A program made the position numbers and the translations under genes. From Streptomyces coacervatus (GTDB taxonomy: Bacteria; Actinomycetota; Actinomycetes; Streptomycetales; Streptomycetaceae), in contig NZ_JARHTP010000014.1 in NCBI RefSeq assembly GCF_029223485.1, positions 124,001-188,000 on the forward strand: DNA of 64,000 nucleotides. The letters are read 5' to 3'. Shown here piece by piece: positions 25,712-33,415 of the stretch (within the stretch, counting starts at the first letter, position 1; every line of letters begins with the position of its first letter). Below the pieces are notes generated by a model, which saw only the letters and a list, made by a program, of their open reading frames with translations, had not been told where the DNA came from and ran no database searches.

Positions 25712-25846
25712 ACCCTCGCGATCTGGTTGAGGTTTCACGCGTCTGTGAGGGTTTGCTTCCGGACACCCCACGTCCCCCTCAAGCTCCCCCCAGCTCTCCC
25801 TCAGCGTCACCCCCCCCACGTCCCCCCAACTGGTCCGGGAGAACGC

Positions 25847-26803
25847 GTGATTGACCATCCCCACAGACGTACCGCTCGCGAGATCACGGCACTTGTGCTG
25901 ACCGGCCAACGCAGGTCGACGGGCCCCGACGGCTGCCCCTTGCTGCCCTGCCCCACCTGCCTGGACACACAGGCCACGCGGGTCGAACGGTTCGTCGCCG
26001 CCGGCCTGCCCATACGTTTCGTGCTCCCCGCCTTCCCCGGCAAATCCCCCAACTCCGCGAAGGTGTTGGGCACGCTGCCGGACACCGCCGAACGGCTCGC
26101 CCTGGAGTTCCTGGACGGTCTGACGGCACGCGTCCGCGAGGTGTACGCACCGGGCGCGCGGATCGTCATCTGCTCCGACGGGCGGGTCTTCGGCGACGCC
26201 GTCGGCATCCCCGACCCCCACATCACCGCCTATCAGCGCGAACTCCACTCGATGATCGAGGCGCTGCCGCACCGCGGCCTGGGCCTGTTCAACCTCGACG
26301 ACGTCCCGGAACTGGCCGGAACGGATCACCGTGGGATGCGGGAGATTCTCACCGAACGGTACGCGGAGCCTCTGGAGCGTCTGCGCAAACGGATCCGCGC
26401 GGGCGAGGAGGTCGCCCTCTACCGGGCCGTCACCCGCTTCCTGTTCGAGGACGGCAACACCCCCGACTACACGGGGAGCCGGGCCGCGTTGCAGCGGGAC
26501 GCCCGGGCCCGTGCGTACGTCGTCCTGCAGCGCAGCAAGGCCTGGGGCGATCTGCTCGCCGAACGGTTCCCGGACGCCGTACGGCTGTCGATCCATCCGC
26601 AGCCGTGCGGGGCGGAGAAGCTCGGCATCCATCTCGTCGACACCGCCGACAACTGGCTCACGCCGTGGCATGGGGTCGCGCTCGCGCACGGGGAGCGGTT
26701 CGTGCTGGTCAAGCGGGCTGAGGCGGAGGCGCTGGGGGCGCGGCTGGTTCATGTGGACGGCCGTCCGGGTTACTTCGCCCTGCCGGGCGTCGTCGCGGCC
26801 TGA
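25847..26803 (+). CDS. pvcA: PvcA/DIT1-family isonitrile (isocyanide) synthase
   Basis: A 318-residue enzyme of the PvcA/IsnA/DIT1 family, which turns an amino acid amine (tyrosine or tryptophan in known cases) into an isonitrile using ribulose-5-phosphate. Family landmarks: LPAFPGKSPN near residue 65, ICSDGRVFGDAVGI with ITAYQREL near 108-128, and RLSIHPQPCGAEKLGI followed by WLTPWHGVAL near 245-280. Length matches the family (about 330). GTG 25847 has GGGAGAA 3 to 9 bases upstream. First gene of a pvcA-pvcB-pvcC operon divergent from a LysR gene. The amino acid substrate cannot be read from sequence. Confidence 0.92.
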   Translation: MIDHPHRRTAREITALVLTGQRRSTGPDGCPLLPCPTCLDTQATRVERFVAAGLPIRFVLPAFPGKSPNSAKVLGTLPDTAERLALEFLDGLTARVREVYAPGARIVICSDGRVFGDAVGIPDPHITAYQRELHSMIEALPHRGLGLFNLDDVPELAGTDHRGMREILTERYAEPLERLRKRIRAGEEVALYRAVTRFLFEDGNTPDYTGSRAALQRDARARAYVVLQRSKAWGDLLAERFPDAVRLSIHPQPCGAEKLGIHLVDTADNWLTPWHGVALAHGERFVLVKRAEAEALGARLVHVDGRPGYFALPGVVAA

Positions 26804-26826
26804 CGGCCGAGTGGTTCGTACCTGTC

Positions 26827-26871
26827 TGCGGGCCGGATGTGGCTGGTCGCGCAGTTCCCCGCGCCCCTAAA
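26827..26871 (+). repeat. 45-bp interspersed intergenic repeat, copy 1
   Basis: 40 of 45 positions match 56421-56465. The core is GTGGCTGGTCGC(G/A)CAGTT then CCCCGCGCCCCTAAA. Both copies lie between two plus-strand genes, after a stop and before the next ribosome site. I know similar sequences from intergenic regions of many Streptomyces genomes; the function is unclear. Confidence 0.8.
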
Positions 26872-26907
26872 GGCAGGCTGCTCACCCCCCTTCTCTAAGG
26901 AGCCCCC

Positions 26908-27729
26908 GTGAACACCACCGTCCTAGAACCCTTCGGTGTCCGCGTTGACGCCGATCAGCCTGATGCTCGTCTCGATGAGCTCCCCGTTGCCGCGCTGCGT
27001 GCCCTCGCCCGCGAACACCACCTCGTCCTTCTGCGGGGATTCGGGGCGTTCCCCACCGCCGCCGCGCTGACCGAGTACGCGGCGGGATGGGGCGCGATCA
27101 GTATGTGGCCGTTCGGGGCGGTCCTGGAGCTGGTCGAGCACGAGAACCCCGACGACCACATCTTCGACCACTCCCATGTGCCGCTGCACTGGGACGGCAT
27201 GTACCGCCCGCAGGTACCGGAGTTCCAGATCTTCCACTGCGTCAGCGCCCCCGGCGAGGGGCAGGGCGGGCGTACCACCTTCTCCCACACACCCGCCGTG
27301 CTGCGCGACGCCGAGCAGGCCGAGCGCGAGCTGTGGGAGCAGGTCACCGGGGTCTACCGGCGCAAGATGGAGTTCTACGACAGCAAGGCCGTCTCCCCGG
27401 TCGTCACCACCCACCCGGAGCGCGGGTTCCCGGTGATCCGCTACAACGAACCGGTCGCGCCGGACGCCGAGTTCATCAACCACCCCGACCTGGAGTTCAC
27501 CGGCGTCCCCGAAGAGCAACTGGCCGAGTTCCACGCCACGTTGACCGCTGCCCTGAACGACCCGCGCCACTTGTACGCGCATGACTGGCAGACCGGTGAC
27601 ATCGTCGTGGCCGACAACTACACGCTGCTGCACGGCCGCGAGGCCTTCACCACGCGCGCCCCGCGCCACCTCCAGCGCGTCCATGTGCTCGGCGAGCCCG
27701 CCCTCGACAACCCGGCGCTGGTCCGATGA
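26908..27729 (+). CDS. pvcB: PvcB-like Fe(II)/2-oxoglutarate dioxygenase
   Basis: A 273-residue non-heme iron oxygenase of the TauD/PvcB group. The facial triad is HWDG (HxD) in VPLHWDGMYRP and the distal His in YTLLHGREAFTTRAP, with the 2-oxoglutarate-binding Arg following. Alone it would be called TauD-like, but adjacency to an isonitrile synthase makes it a PvcB counterpart, which desaturates the amino acid isonitrile, with or without decarboxylation. GTG start with AAGGAG about 7 bases upstream. Its stop overlaps the next start (ATGA). It lies 104 bases after pvcA; that gap contains the interspersed repeat. Confidence 0.88.
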   Translation: MNTTVLEPFGVRVDADQPDARLDELPVAALRALAREHHLVLLRGFGAFPTAAALTEYAAGWGAISMWPFGAVLELVEHENPDDHIFDHSHVPLHWDGMYRPQVPEFQIFHCVSAPGEGQGGRTTFSHTPAVLRDAEQAERELWEQVTGVYRRKMEFYDSKAVSPVVTTHPERGFPVIRYNEPVAPDAEFINHPDLEFTGVPEEQLAEFHATLTAALNDPRHLYAHDWQTGDIVVADNYTLLHGREAFTTRAPRHLQRVHVLGEPALDNPALVR

Positions 27730-29252
27730 GCGACGCCGAGCAGCTGATGACCGCGGAGCTGATGACCGGCGAGGAGTACCTGGAGAGCCTGCGCGACGGC
27801 CGCGCCGTGTACGTCGACGGCGAACGTGTCGCCGATGTGACCCGCCACCCCGCCTTCCGCAACTCCGCGCTCTCCGTCAGCCGCCTCTACGACGCCCTGC
27901 ACGCCGACGACACCCGCGAACTGCTCACCGCCCGGGACGAGTTCGGCACGCTCACGCACCGGTTCTTCAAGCCCAGCCGCTCCCCGGCCGATCTGCTGGC
28001 CGCCCGGGAGGCGATCGCGGCCTGGTCCAGGATGGGCTACGGCTTCCTCGGCCGTACACCGGACTACAAGGCCGCCTTCATGTCGGGGCTGGCCGTGAAC
28101 GCCGGGTACTACGGCGACTTCGCGCCCAACGCCCTCGCCTGGTACCGGGAGTTCACCGCCAAGGGCCTCTACCTCAACCACGTCATCATCAATCCGCCCA
28201 CCGACCGCAAGCAGGCCGTCCACGACATGCGCGACGTGTTCGTGCACGTCGAGCGGGAGACCGACGCCGGGATCGTGGTCTCCGGCGCCAAGATGCTCGC
28301 GACCGGCTCGGCGATCACCAACGCGAGTTTCGTCGCCCCGGTCGCCTCCGCCGCGCTGACCCCCGGCCACGGTGAGGACTTCGCGGTCGTCTTCTTCGCC
28401 CGGATGGACAACCCGGGCGTCAAGCTCGTCTGCCGCACCCCCTACGCGGCCCGCGCCGGGCTTCCCTTCGATGCGCCGCTGTCCAGCCGTTTCGACGAGA
28501 ACGACGCCGTCCTCATCCTGGACCGGGCGTTCATCCCCTGGCAGGACGTGCTCGTCCACCGCGACATCGAACGGGCCACCGGCTTCTACGCCCGCTCCGG
28601 CTTCGCCAACCTGTACAACTTCCAGTCCGGCACCCGGCTGGCGGTGAAGCTGGAGCTGATGGCCGGCCTGCTGTCCCGGGCGACCCGCTCCAACGGCACC
28701 GACACCTTCCGCGGCGTCCAGGCCGCCGTGGGCGAACTGGTGACGATGCGTCATCTGGTGTGGGCCCTGACCACCGCGATGGCCACCGACCCGGAACCCG
28801 GCACCGACGGCATCGCGCTGCCCAGGCTGGAGTACGCCTCCGCGATGCGCATGTACAACGCGCAGATCTGGGACCGGGTGCACGAGCTGTTCGAGACCGT
28901 CCTCGGCGGCTCCCCGCTGGTCGTCCCCTCGACCGCCCGGGATCTGGAACACCCCGAACTACGGCCGCTCGTCGATCGGTTCTACCGCGGCTCCGACACC
29001 TCGGCCCACGACCGGATCAAGCTGTTCAAGCTCGTCTGGGACGCCATCGGCAGCGAGTTCGGCGGACGGCACGAACTGTACGAGCGCAACTACTCCGGCA
29101 ACGGCGAGCAGGTCCGCCTCGACGCCCTGAAGTGGGCCACCGCGCGCGGCGCCGTCACGGCGTACGAGGAATTCGTACAGGAGTGCATGGACGACTACGA
29201 CCTGGACGGCTGGACCCGGGGCCCCTGGGACTCGGCACCGGCGAAGCCGTGA
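27726..29252 (+). CDS. pvcC: PvcC-like FAD-dependent aromatic hydroxylase (HpaB family)
   Basis: A 508-residue flavin monooxygenase of the 4-hydroxyphenylacetate 3-hydroxylase (HpaB) family, which uses reduced FAD from a separate reductase to ortho-hydroxylate phenols. Recognisable parts: MTGEEYLESLRDGRAVYVDG at the N-terminus, the HVIINPPTDRKQ segment, SGAKMLATGSAITNASFV, and the FIPWQDVLVHRD region. In P. aeruginosa PvcC hydroxylates the tyrosine-derived ring to a catechol; that implies a tyrosine-type substrate here too. ATGA overlap couples it to pvcB. No HpaC-type reductase or PvcD homologue is adjacent. Confidence 0.9.
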   Translation: MSDAEQLMTAELMTGEEYLESLRDGRAVYVDGERVADVTRHPAFRNSALSVSRLYDALHADDTRELLTARDEFGTLTHRFFKPSRSPADLLAAREAIAAWSRMGYGFLGRTPDYKAAFMSGLAVNAGYYGDFAPNALAWYREFTAKGLYLNHVIINPPTDRKQAVHDMRDVFVHVERETDAGIVVSGAKMLATGSAITNASFVAPVASAALTPGHGEDFAVVFFARMDNPGVKLVCRTPYAARAGLPFDAPLSSRFDENDAVLILDRAFIPWQDVLVHRDIERATGFYARSGFANLYNFQSGTRLAVKLELMAGLLSRATRSNGTDTFRGVQAAVGELVTMRHLVWALTTAMATDPEPGTDGIALPRLEYASAMRMYNAQIWDRVHELFETVLGGSPLVVPSTARDLEHPELRPLVDRFYRGSDTSAHDRIKLFKLVWDAIGSEFGGRHELYERNYSGNGEQVRLDALKWATARGAVTAYEEFVQECMDDYDLDGWTRGPWDSAPAKP

Positions 29253-29411
29253 GCGCGGGTACGGCGGCCCGAGCGCACTCCGCACGGCCGGTGACCGTCG
29301 CTCGGCGGTTCCGGCTGATGCGGGACGCGCCGGGCACGCAGTGGTGCCGCGCCGGGCACAAGGTGCTTGCCGGGAGCCGGAGTCCGCGACCGGAGTTTCG
29401 GGGGCGAGCGG

Positions 29412-30098
29412 TCAGCCGCTCTTGCGGAGGGCGCAGAGGACGTCGACGCGGTTGGTCGTGATCGAGTCGACGCCCAGGGCGATGAGGCGGCGCATGGAAC
29501 GGCGGGTGTCCGGGGTCCAGACGGACAGCAGGTATCCGTCGTGGTGGACGCGGGCGGCCAGGTCGCGGTCCACCAGGGAGAAGCGGTAGTTGAGCCAGCG
29601 CGGCTTCACCGCGGCGAGCAGCGCGGGGCGCGGGGGCGCCAGGCTGGTGCGGGTCAGCGCGATCTCCGCGGACGGGTCGGCGGCGCGGACGGCGAGCATC
29701 GCGGTGGCGTCGGCGCAGTAGTAGACGCGGTCGCCGGCCCCGGCCTCCCGCACGGTGTCCACGATGCGGCGCGCCGTCCGTACGTCCCGCGTCCCCGGCA
29801 GGTCGAGCATCAACCGGGTGCCGTCGGTGGCGGCCAGCGCCTCCGCGAGCGTCGGCACCCCGCCGTCCGTGAGCCCGCGCACCTCGTCCGCCGACAGCGA
29901 GCGCAGCGGCCGCTGGTGCTCCCACAGCCGTTTCAACGTCTCGTCGTGCAGCAGCACGGGGACGCCGTCCTTGGTCAGCCGTACGTCGATCTCGACGGCG
30001 TCCGCGCCCTGTCGGAGCGCGGAACGCAGCGAGTCGATCGTGTTCTCGCGGACGCGGTAGGGGTCGCCGCGGTGGGCCACGGCGGTCACGTTCTGCAT
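29412..30098 (-). CDS. glycerophosphodiester phosphodiesterase
   Basis: A 228-residue enzyme of the GDPD family, which hydrolyses glycerophosphodiesters to glycerol-3-phosphate and an alcohol. It starts with VTAVAHRGDPYRVRENTIDS, containing the catalytic HRG and the E-N-T metal site, then VEIDVRLTKDGVPVLLHDETL with the E-x-D and HD residues. SVWTPDTRRSMRRLIALGVDSITTNRVD is the normal C-terminal pattern. No signal peptide, so cytoplasmic. The ATG has GGGG just upstream. It begins 35 bases after the deaminase stop on the same strand and may be co-transcribed. Confidence 0.92.
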   Translation of the reverse strand: MQNVTAVAHRGDPYRVRENTIDSLRSALRQGADAVEIDVRLTKDGVPVLLHDETLKRLWEHQRPLRSLSADEVRGLTDGGVPTLAEALAATDGTRLMLDLPGTRDVRTARRIVDTVREAGAGDRVYYCADATAMLAVRAADPSAEIALTRTSLAPPRPALLAAVKPRWLNYRFSLVDRDLAARVHHDGYLLSVWTPDTRRSMRRLIALGVDSITTNRVDVLCALRKSG

Positions 30099-30132
30099 GG
30101 CCCCATTGTGGAGGGCGTGATTCTGGCCGGTG

Positions 30133-31197
30133 TCAGGGGGCGAGCCACGCCGAGGTGTAGGAGTCGATCTCGTTCCGGATCCGGGCCTTGCCGGGTTCGT
30201 CGAGGAAGGAGGCGTCGACGGCGTTCTTGGCCAGGGCGGCCAGTCCCTGCTCGTCGAGGTGGAGGAGACGCGCGGCGACGGCGTACTCGTTGTTGAGGTC
30301 GGTGCCGAACATCGGCGGGTCGTCGGAGTTGACGGTGATGACGATCCCCGCCTGAGCGAACTCCTTGATGGGGTGCTCGTCGAGGGTGCGGACCGCGCGC
30401 GTGGCGATGTTGGAGGTCGGGCAGACCTCCAGCGGGATCCGGTGCTCGGCGAGGTGCGCGAGGAGCTTCGGGTCCTGGAAGGAGTGGGTGCCGTGCCCGA
30501 TGCGCTCGGCACGCAGATGGGTGAGCGCGTCCCACACCGTCTCCGGACCGGTGGTCTCGCCGGCGTGCGGCACGGAGTGCAGGCCGGCGGCGATCGCCCG
30601 GTCGAAGTACGGCTTGAACTGCGGCCGCGGTACGCCGATCTCGGGCCCGCCGAGCCCGAACGACACCAGCCCCTCCGGCCGCAGCCGGTCATCGGTGGCG
30701 AGCCGGGTCGTCTCCTCGGCGGCCTCCAGCCCTGCCTCGCCGGGAATGTCGAAGCACCAGCGCAGCACCGTCCCGAACTCGGCCTCGGCCGCCTTCCGCG
30801 CGTCCTCGACGGCGTCCATGAAGGCGTACTCGTCGATGTTGCGGCGGGTCGAGGACCAGGGGGTGATGGTCAGCTCCGCGTAGCGCACCTGCTGCCGGGC
30901 CAGATCCCGGGCCACCTCGTACGTCAGCAGCCGTACGTCCTCCGGTGTGCGGATGAGGTCCACGACGGACAGATACACGTCGATGAAGTGGGCGAAGTCC
31001 GTGAAGGTGAAGTAGTCGGCCAGGGCCTCGGGGTCGGTCGGCACCTTGGAGTCGGGGTGCCGGGCGGCGAGCTCCGCGACGATCCGGGGGGAGGCGGAGC
31101 CGACGTGGTGCACATGCAGTTCGGCCTTGGGCAGTCCGGCGATGAAGGCGTGCAGGTCGCGCGGAGCGGCGGCGAAAGCGCCGAGGTGCTCGGTCAA
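30133..31197 (-). CDS. adenosine deaminase-family enzyme, probable aminodeoxyfutalosine deaminase
   Basis: A 354-residue zinc amidohydrolase. The metal motif is HVHHVGSAS, unlike the HLHLDG of true adenosine deaminases. Further sites are VPHAGE (catalytic Glu), RIGHGTH and NSDDPPMFGT. Streptomyces members of this branch were shown to deaminate 6-aminodeoxyfutalosine in the futalosine route to menaquinone, as I recall for an S. avermitilis enzyme long misannotated as adenosine deaminase; I infer the same here. TTG start, backed by GGAGGA 5 bases upstream. No other mqn gene is in the window. Confidence 0.85.
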   Translation of the reverse strand: MTEHLGAFAAAPRDLHAFIAGLPKAELHVHHVGSASPRIVAELAARHPDSKVPTDPEALADYFTFTDFAHFIDVYLSVVDLIRTPEDVRLLTYEVARDLARQQVRYAELTITPWSSTRRNIDEYAFMDAVEDARKAAEAEFGTVLRWCFDIPGEAGLEAAEETTRLATDDRLRPEGLVSFGLGGPEIGVPRPQFKPYFDRAIAAGLHSVPHAGETTGPETVWDALTHLRAERIGHGTHSFQDPKLLAHLAEHRIPLEVCPTSNIATRAVRTLDEHPIKEFAQAGIVITVNSDDPPMFGTDLNNEYAVAARLLHLDEQGLAALAKNAVDASFLDEPGKARIRNEIDSYTSAWLAP

Positions 31198-31476
31198 GGG
31201 TTCCTCCCCAAAGCGGCGTCCCGGGTCGGCTCGGCCGGGCGGGACGCGGGTGATCGGCTGATCGGTGAGTCCGGATCATCGTAGGCCTGAGGGGTGTGGC
31301 TCGCGGCTGGGCGGGGTGGGTGCGGGGACAGGCGACAGGGCGGAGGACGCTACGGGCGACCGACGGCGACGTGACGGGGGTGCCTCCGCAGGCAGGGGCG
31401 AGCTTCCAGGCTCTGGTCCGCGGTGCCCGGCTCGGGCCGTAGCATGACGGAACGTTCGAAAGAGGGGATCCCGCGC

Positions 31477-32571
31477 ATGTCCGACGACGCGCAGCCGCCG
31501 GCCGCCGACGCCGCCCGTGACCCGTGGGCCGCGCCCTCGCCGGCCTCCTCGCGCGAAGCGGCCCCGAAGGTCCCCCTGGCCAAGCCGGACCGCCCCGCCG
31601 CCGACCCGGCCCCGGAACCGAACCCATGGGCACCACCGTCGGACACCGCCCGGCCGGGCCCCGGCAACACCCTCGGCGCCCCGGACGGCCCTTCCGTCCA
31701 TGACCAGCAGACGGTCACGTCCACGCCCGGCACCGGCGATGCCCCACCCCCCGCCCAGCCCTGGGCCAACCCCTTCGCCGCACCGAGCTCCACCCCACCG
31801 GCGAGCGCCCCAGCGAACCCGTTCGCCCCGCCTGGCGCCGCGGCCCCGGTGGGCGGCCCGGGGAATCCCTTCGCCCCGCCTGGCGCCGCGGCCCCGGCGG
31901 GCGGCCCGGGGAATCCCTTCGCCCCGCCCGGCCCGACGGCTCCGACGGGCGCCCCCGCGAACCCCTTCGCCCCGCCCGGCCCGACGGCTCCGACGGGCGG
32001 CCCGGCGAACCCCTTCACCCCGCCCGGCCCGACGGCCCCGGCGAGCGACCCGACCAACCCCTTCGCCCCGCCTGGCCTGACGGCTTCGACGGGCGCCCCC
32101 GCGAACCCCTTCGCCCCGCCCGGCCCCACCGCACAGGCGAACGGCTCCGCTCACCCCTTCACCCCCCGTGCCCACGGCGAGCCGGTCCCCCCGCCGCCCA
32201 TCGCCCCCGACGGCCCCGGCCAGGTCCCTTACGGCTACGGCTACCCGCCCCCGGTCGGGTATGGCGGCCACGGCCCGCAGCCCCAGGGCGCCCCGGGCTA
32301 CTACGGCTGGCCGGGCATGGCTCCCATGCCCAACAACGGCATGGGCACCGCCGCCCTTGTGCTCGGCATCATCGCGGTCGTCGTCTTCTGCCTGTGGCCG
32401 ATCGCCATCGTGCTGGGCGCACTGGCCGTGATCCTCGGCACGGTCAGCCGTGGCAAGGCCCGCCGCGGCGAGTCGACGAACTCGGGCCAGGCCCTCGCGG
32501 GGATCATCTGCGGCGCCGTGGGCGTGGTGCTCGGGCTGGGAATGATCGCGTTGCTGATCGCCAACCCCTGA
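31477..32571 (+). CDS. DUF4190-like membrane protein with proline-rich repeats
   Basis: A 364-residue protein. Residues 1-110 are Ala/Pro-rich and disordered. About 112-223 are seven 16-residue repeats of the type NPFAPPGPTAPTGG. A Gly/Tyr/Pro segment (YGYGYPPPVGYGG) follows. The last 80 residues form two membrane helices with the DUF4190 pattern GMGTAALVLGIIAVVVFCLW, then RGKARRGESTNSGQALAGII and a hydrophobic end. So a long cytoplasmic proline-rich arm is tethered to the membrane. ATG 31477 has GAGGGG upstream; ATG 31444 is also in frame. Function unknown. Confidence 0.82.
   Translation: MSDDAQPPAADAARDPWAAPSPASSREAAPKVPLAKPDRPAADPAPEPNPWAPPSDTARPGPGNTLGAPDGPSVHDQQTVTSTPGTGDAPPPAQPWANPFAAPSSTPPASAPANPFAPPGAAAPVGGPGNPFAPPGAAAPAGGPGNPFAPPGPTAPTGAPANPFAPPGPTAPTGGPANPFTPPGPTAPASDPTNPFAPPGLTASTGAPANPFAPPGPTAQANGSAHPFTPRAHGEPVPPPPIAPDGPGQVPYGYGYPPPVGYGGHGPQPQGAPGYYGWPGMAPMPNNGMGTAALVLGIIAVVVFCLWPIAIVLGALAVILGTVSRGKARRGESTNSGQALAGIICGAVGVVLGLGMIALLIANP
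31810..32145 (+). repeat. seven tandem 48-bp coding repeats
   Basis: Seven consecutive 48-bp units encode PANPFAPPG-x7 blocks of the preceding protein, with an eighth degenerate half unit after. Neighbouring units are nearly identical, pointing to recent duplication. Confidence 0.9.
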
Positions 32572-32635
32572 CCGCCCCCAGCCTCAACCGCCCCCAGCCT
32601 CAACCGCCCCCAGCCTCAACCGCCCCCAGCTTCAA
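32572..32635 (+). repeat. four tandem 16-bp units after the DUF4190-like gene
   Basis: CCGCCCCCAGCCTCAA is repeated head to tail from the base after the stop codon; the fourth copy has one change and contains the stop codon of the convergent NADAR gene. Confidence 0.9.
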
Positions 32636-33204
32636 CCATCCCCACCCAACAGCCCCCGCGCCCCCATCAACGCAAACCCCAGCAAGTTCTCCCCGCGCCA
32701 CCGCTCCGGATCAGCCGCCGCCTCGTCGTCCGCCGCAAGGCCGATGCCCCACACCCGGTCCATGGGGCTCGCCTCGACCAGAACCCGGTCACCGGTGCCC
32801 AGCAGGAACTCCCGCAGATCCGCGTGCTCGGCGAACTTGTGGACGGTGCCCTCCAGCACGATCCCGAAGCGCTCGCGCTCCCAGGTCTCCTCATCGAAGC
32901 CGCGCACCAGCCGCCCCGCCTTCTTGGCCTGAGAGGGGTGCCCGGCGGCGAGAATCCGGCGCTCGGCCTCCGGGTCGGAGAACAGCCGCGCCTTGCCGGC
33001 CATCATCCAGTGCTCCGCCGTCCCGTACGTCACCCCGTCCACGGTGAACGGCGACGGCCACCACTGACTCAGACAGCTCGGCCCCACTCTGCCGTCCGCC
33101 CGCGCGCGGTGCCCCCAGAAGTGCAGGTACTTCACCTTCGCGCCCTCGCGGACCGCCTTGACCAGCGCTTCCCGAGAGTCGATCTGCCCCGTGATCCTTT
33201 CCAT
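32632..33204 (-). CDS. NADAR-family (YbiA-like) N-glycosidase
   Basis: A 190-residue protein of the NADAR/YbiA group, whose members remove damaged or reactive riboflavin-pathway intermediates or act on ADP-ribose derivatives. Typical features are YLHFWGHRA, LSQWWPSPFTVDGVTYGTAEHWMMAGKARLF (in pieces), RGENLLGFALMGAR and the DRVWGIGL box. ATG 33204 (MERITGQID) gives the usual length, though the frame stays open upstream. Its stop lies inside a 16-bp tandem repeat shared with the convergent gene. Divergent from the dehydrogenase at 33416. Confidence 0.87.
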   Translation of the reverse strand: MERITGQIDSREALVKAVREGAKVKYLHFWGHRARADGRVGPSCLSQWWPSPFTVDGVTYGTAEHWMMAGKARLFSDPEAERRILAAGHPSQAKKAGRLVRGFDEETWERERFGIVLEGTVHKFAEHADLREFLLGTGDRVLVEASPMDRVWGIGLAADDEAAADPERWRGENLLGFALMGARGLLGGDG

Positions 33205-33287
33205 GCATGCGAGTGTCGCAGTCACCACTGACACTCCGTCCCCCCTTTTCCATGCCGACTCGACACCTGGTCGACAGATTCCGTCGC

Positions 33288-33325
33288 GTAACCGAAAGGC
33301 AACAACGGAATCACTTGTAGGACGC
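33288..33325 (+). promoter_or_regulatory. GlnR-like box array upstream of the polyamine operon
   Basis: GTAAC (33288), GCAAC (33299), ATCAC (33310) and GACGC (33321) recur at an exact 11-bp step, matching 5, 4, 4 and 3 of 5 positions of the alternating gTnAC/GaAAc GlnR pattern. Nearby is TCGAC-N5-GTCGA (33260-33274). They lie 91 to 156 bp before the dehydrogenase start. Candidate only. Confidence 0.35.
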
Positions 33326-33415
33326 CCATTGCTCTGTCAGGATCGGCACTCAAATCGAGCTGGAGCTACGCCACCCGCCCCCGGACGAAGCGGGGCGACG
33401 GCGGAGGAGAGCGAC

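Noticed and set aside
26908..27729. Taurine dioxygenase
   Set aside because: The TauD fold is shared, but overlap with an HpaB-type gene and adjacency to an isonitrile synthase make the PvcB role far more likely; no sulfonate transporter is near.
27726..29252. 4-hydroxyphenylacetate degradation enzyme
   Set aside because: HpaB family membership alone would suggest this, but no hpaC or ring-cleavage genes are present and the operon context is pvc-like.
29253..29411. Possible gene or terminator in the gap after pvcC
   Set aside because: No credible start with ribosome site and only a short GGCAC/GTGCC pairing; I see nothing supportable here.
31810..32635. Tandem repeats as a possible CRISPR array
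   Set aside because: Units are adjacent without unique spacers, lie in or at the end of coding sequence, and no cas genes are present.
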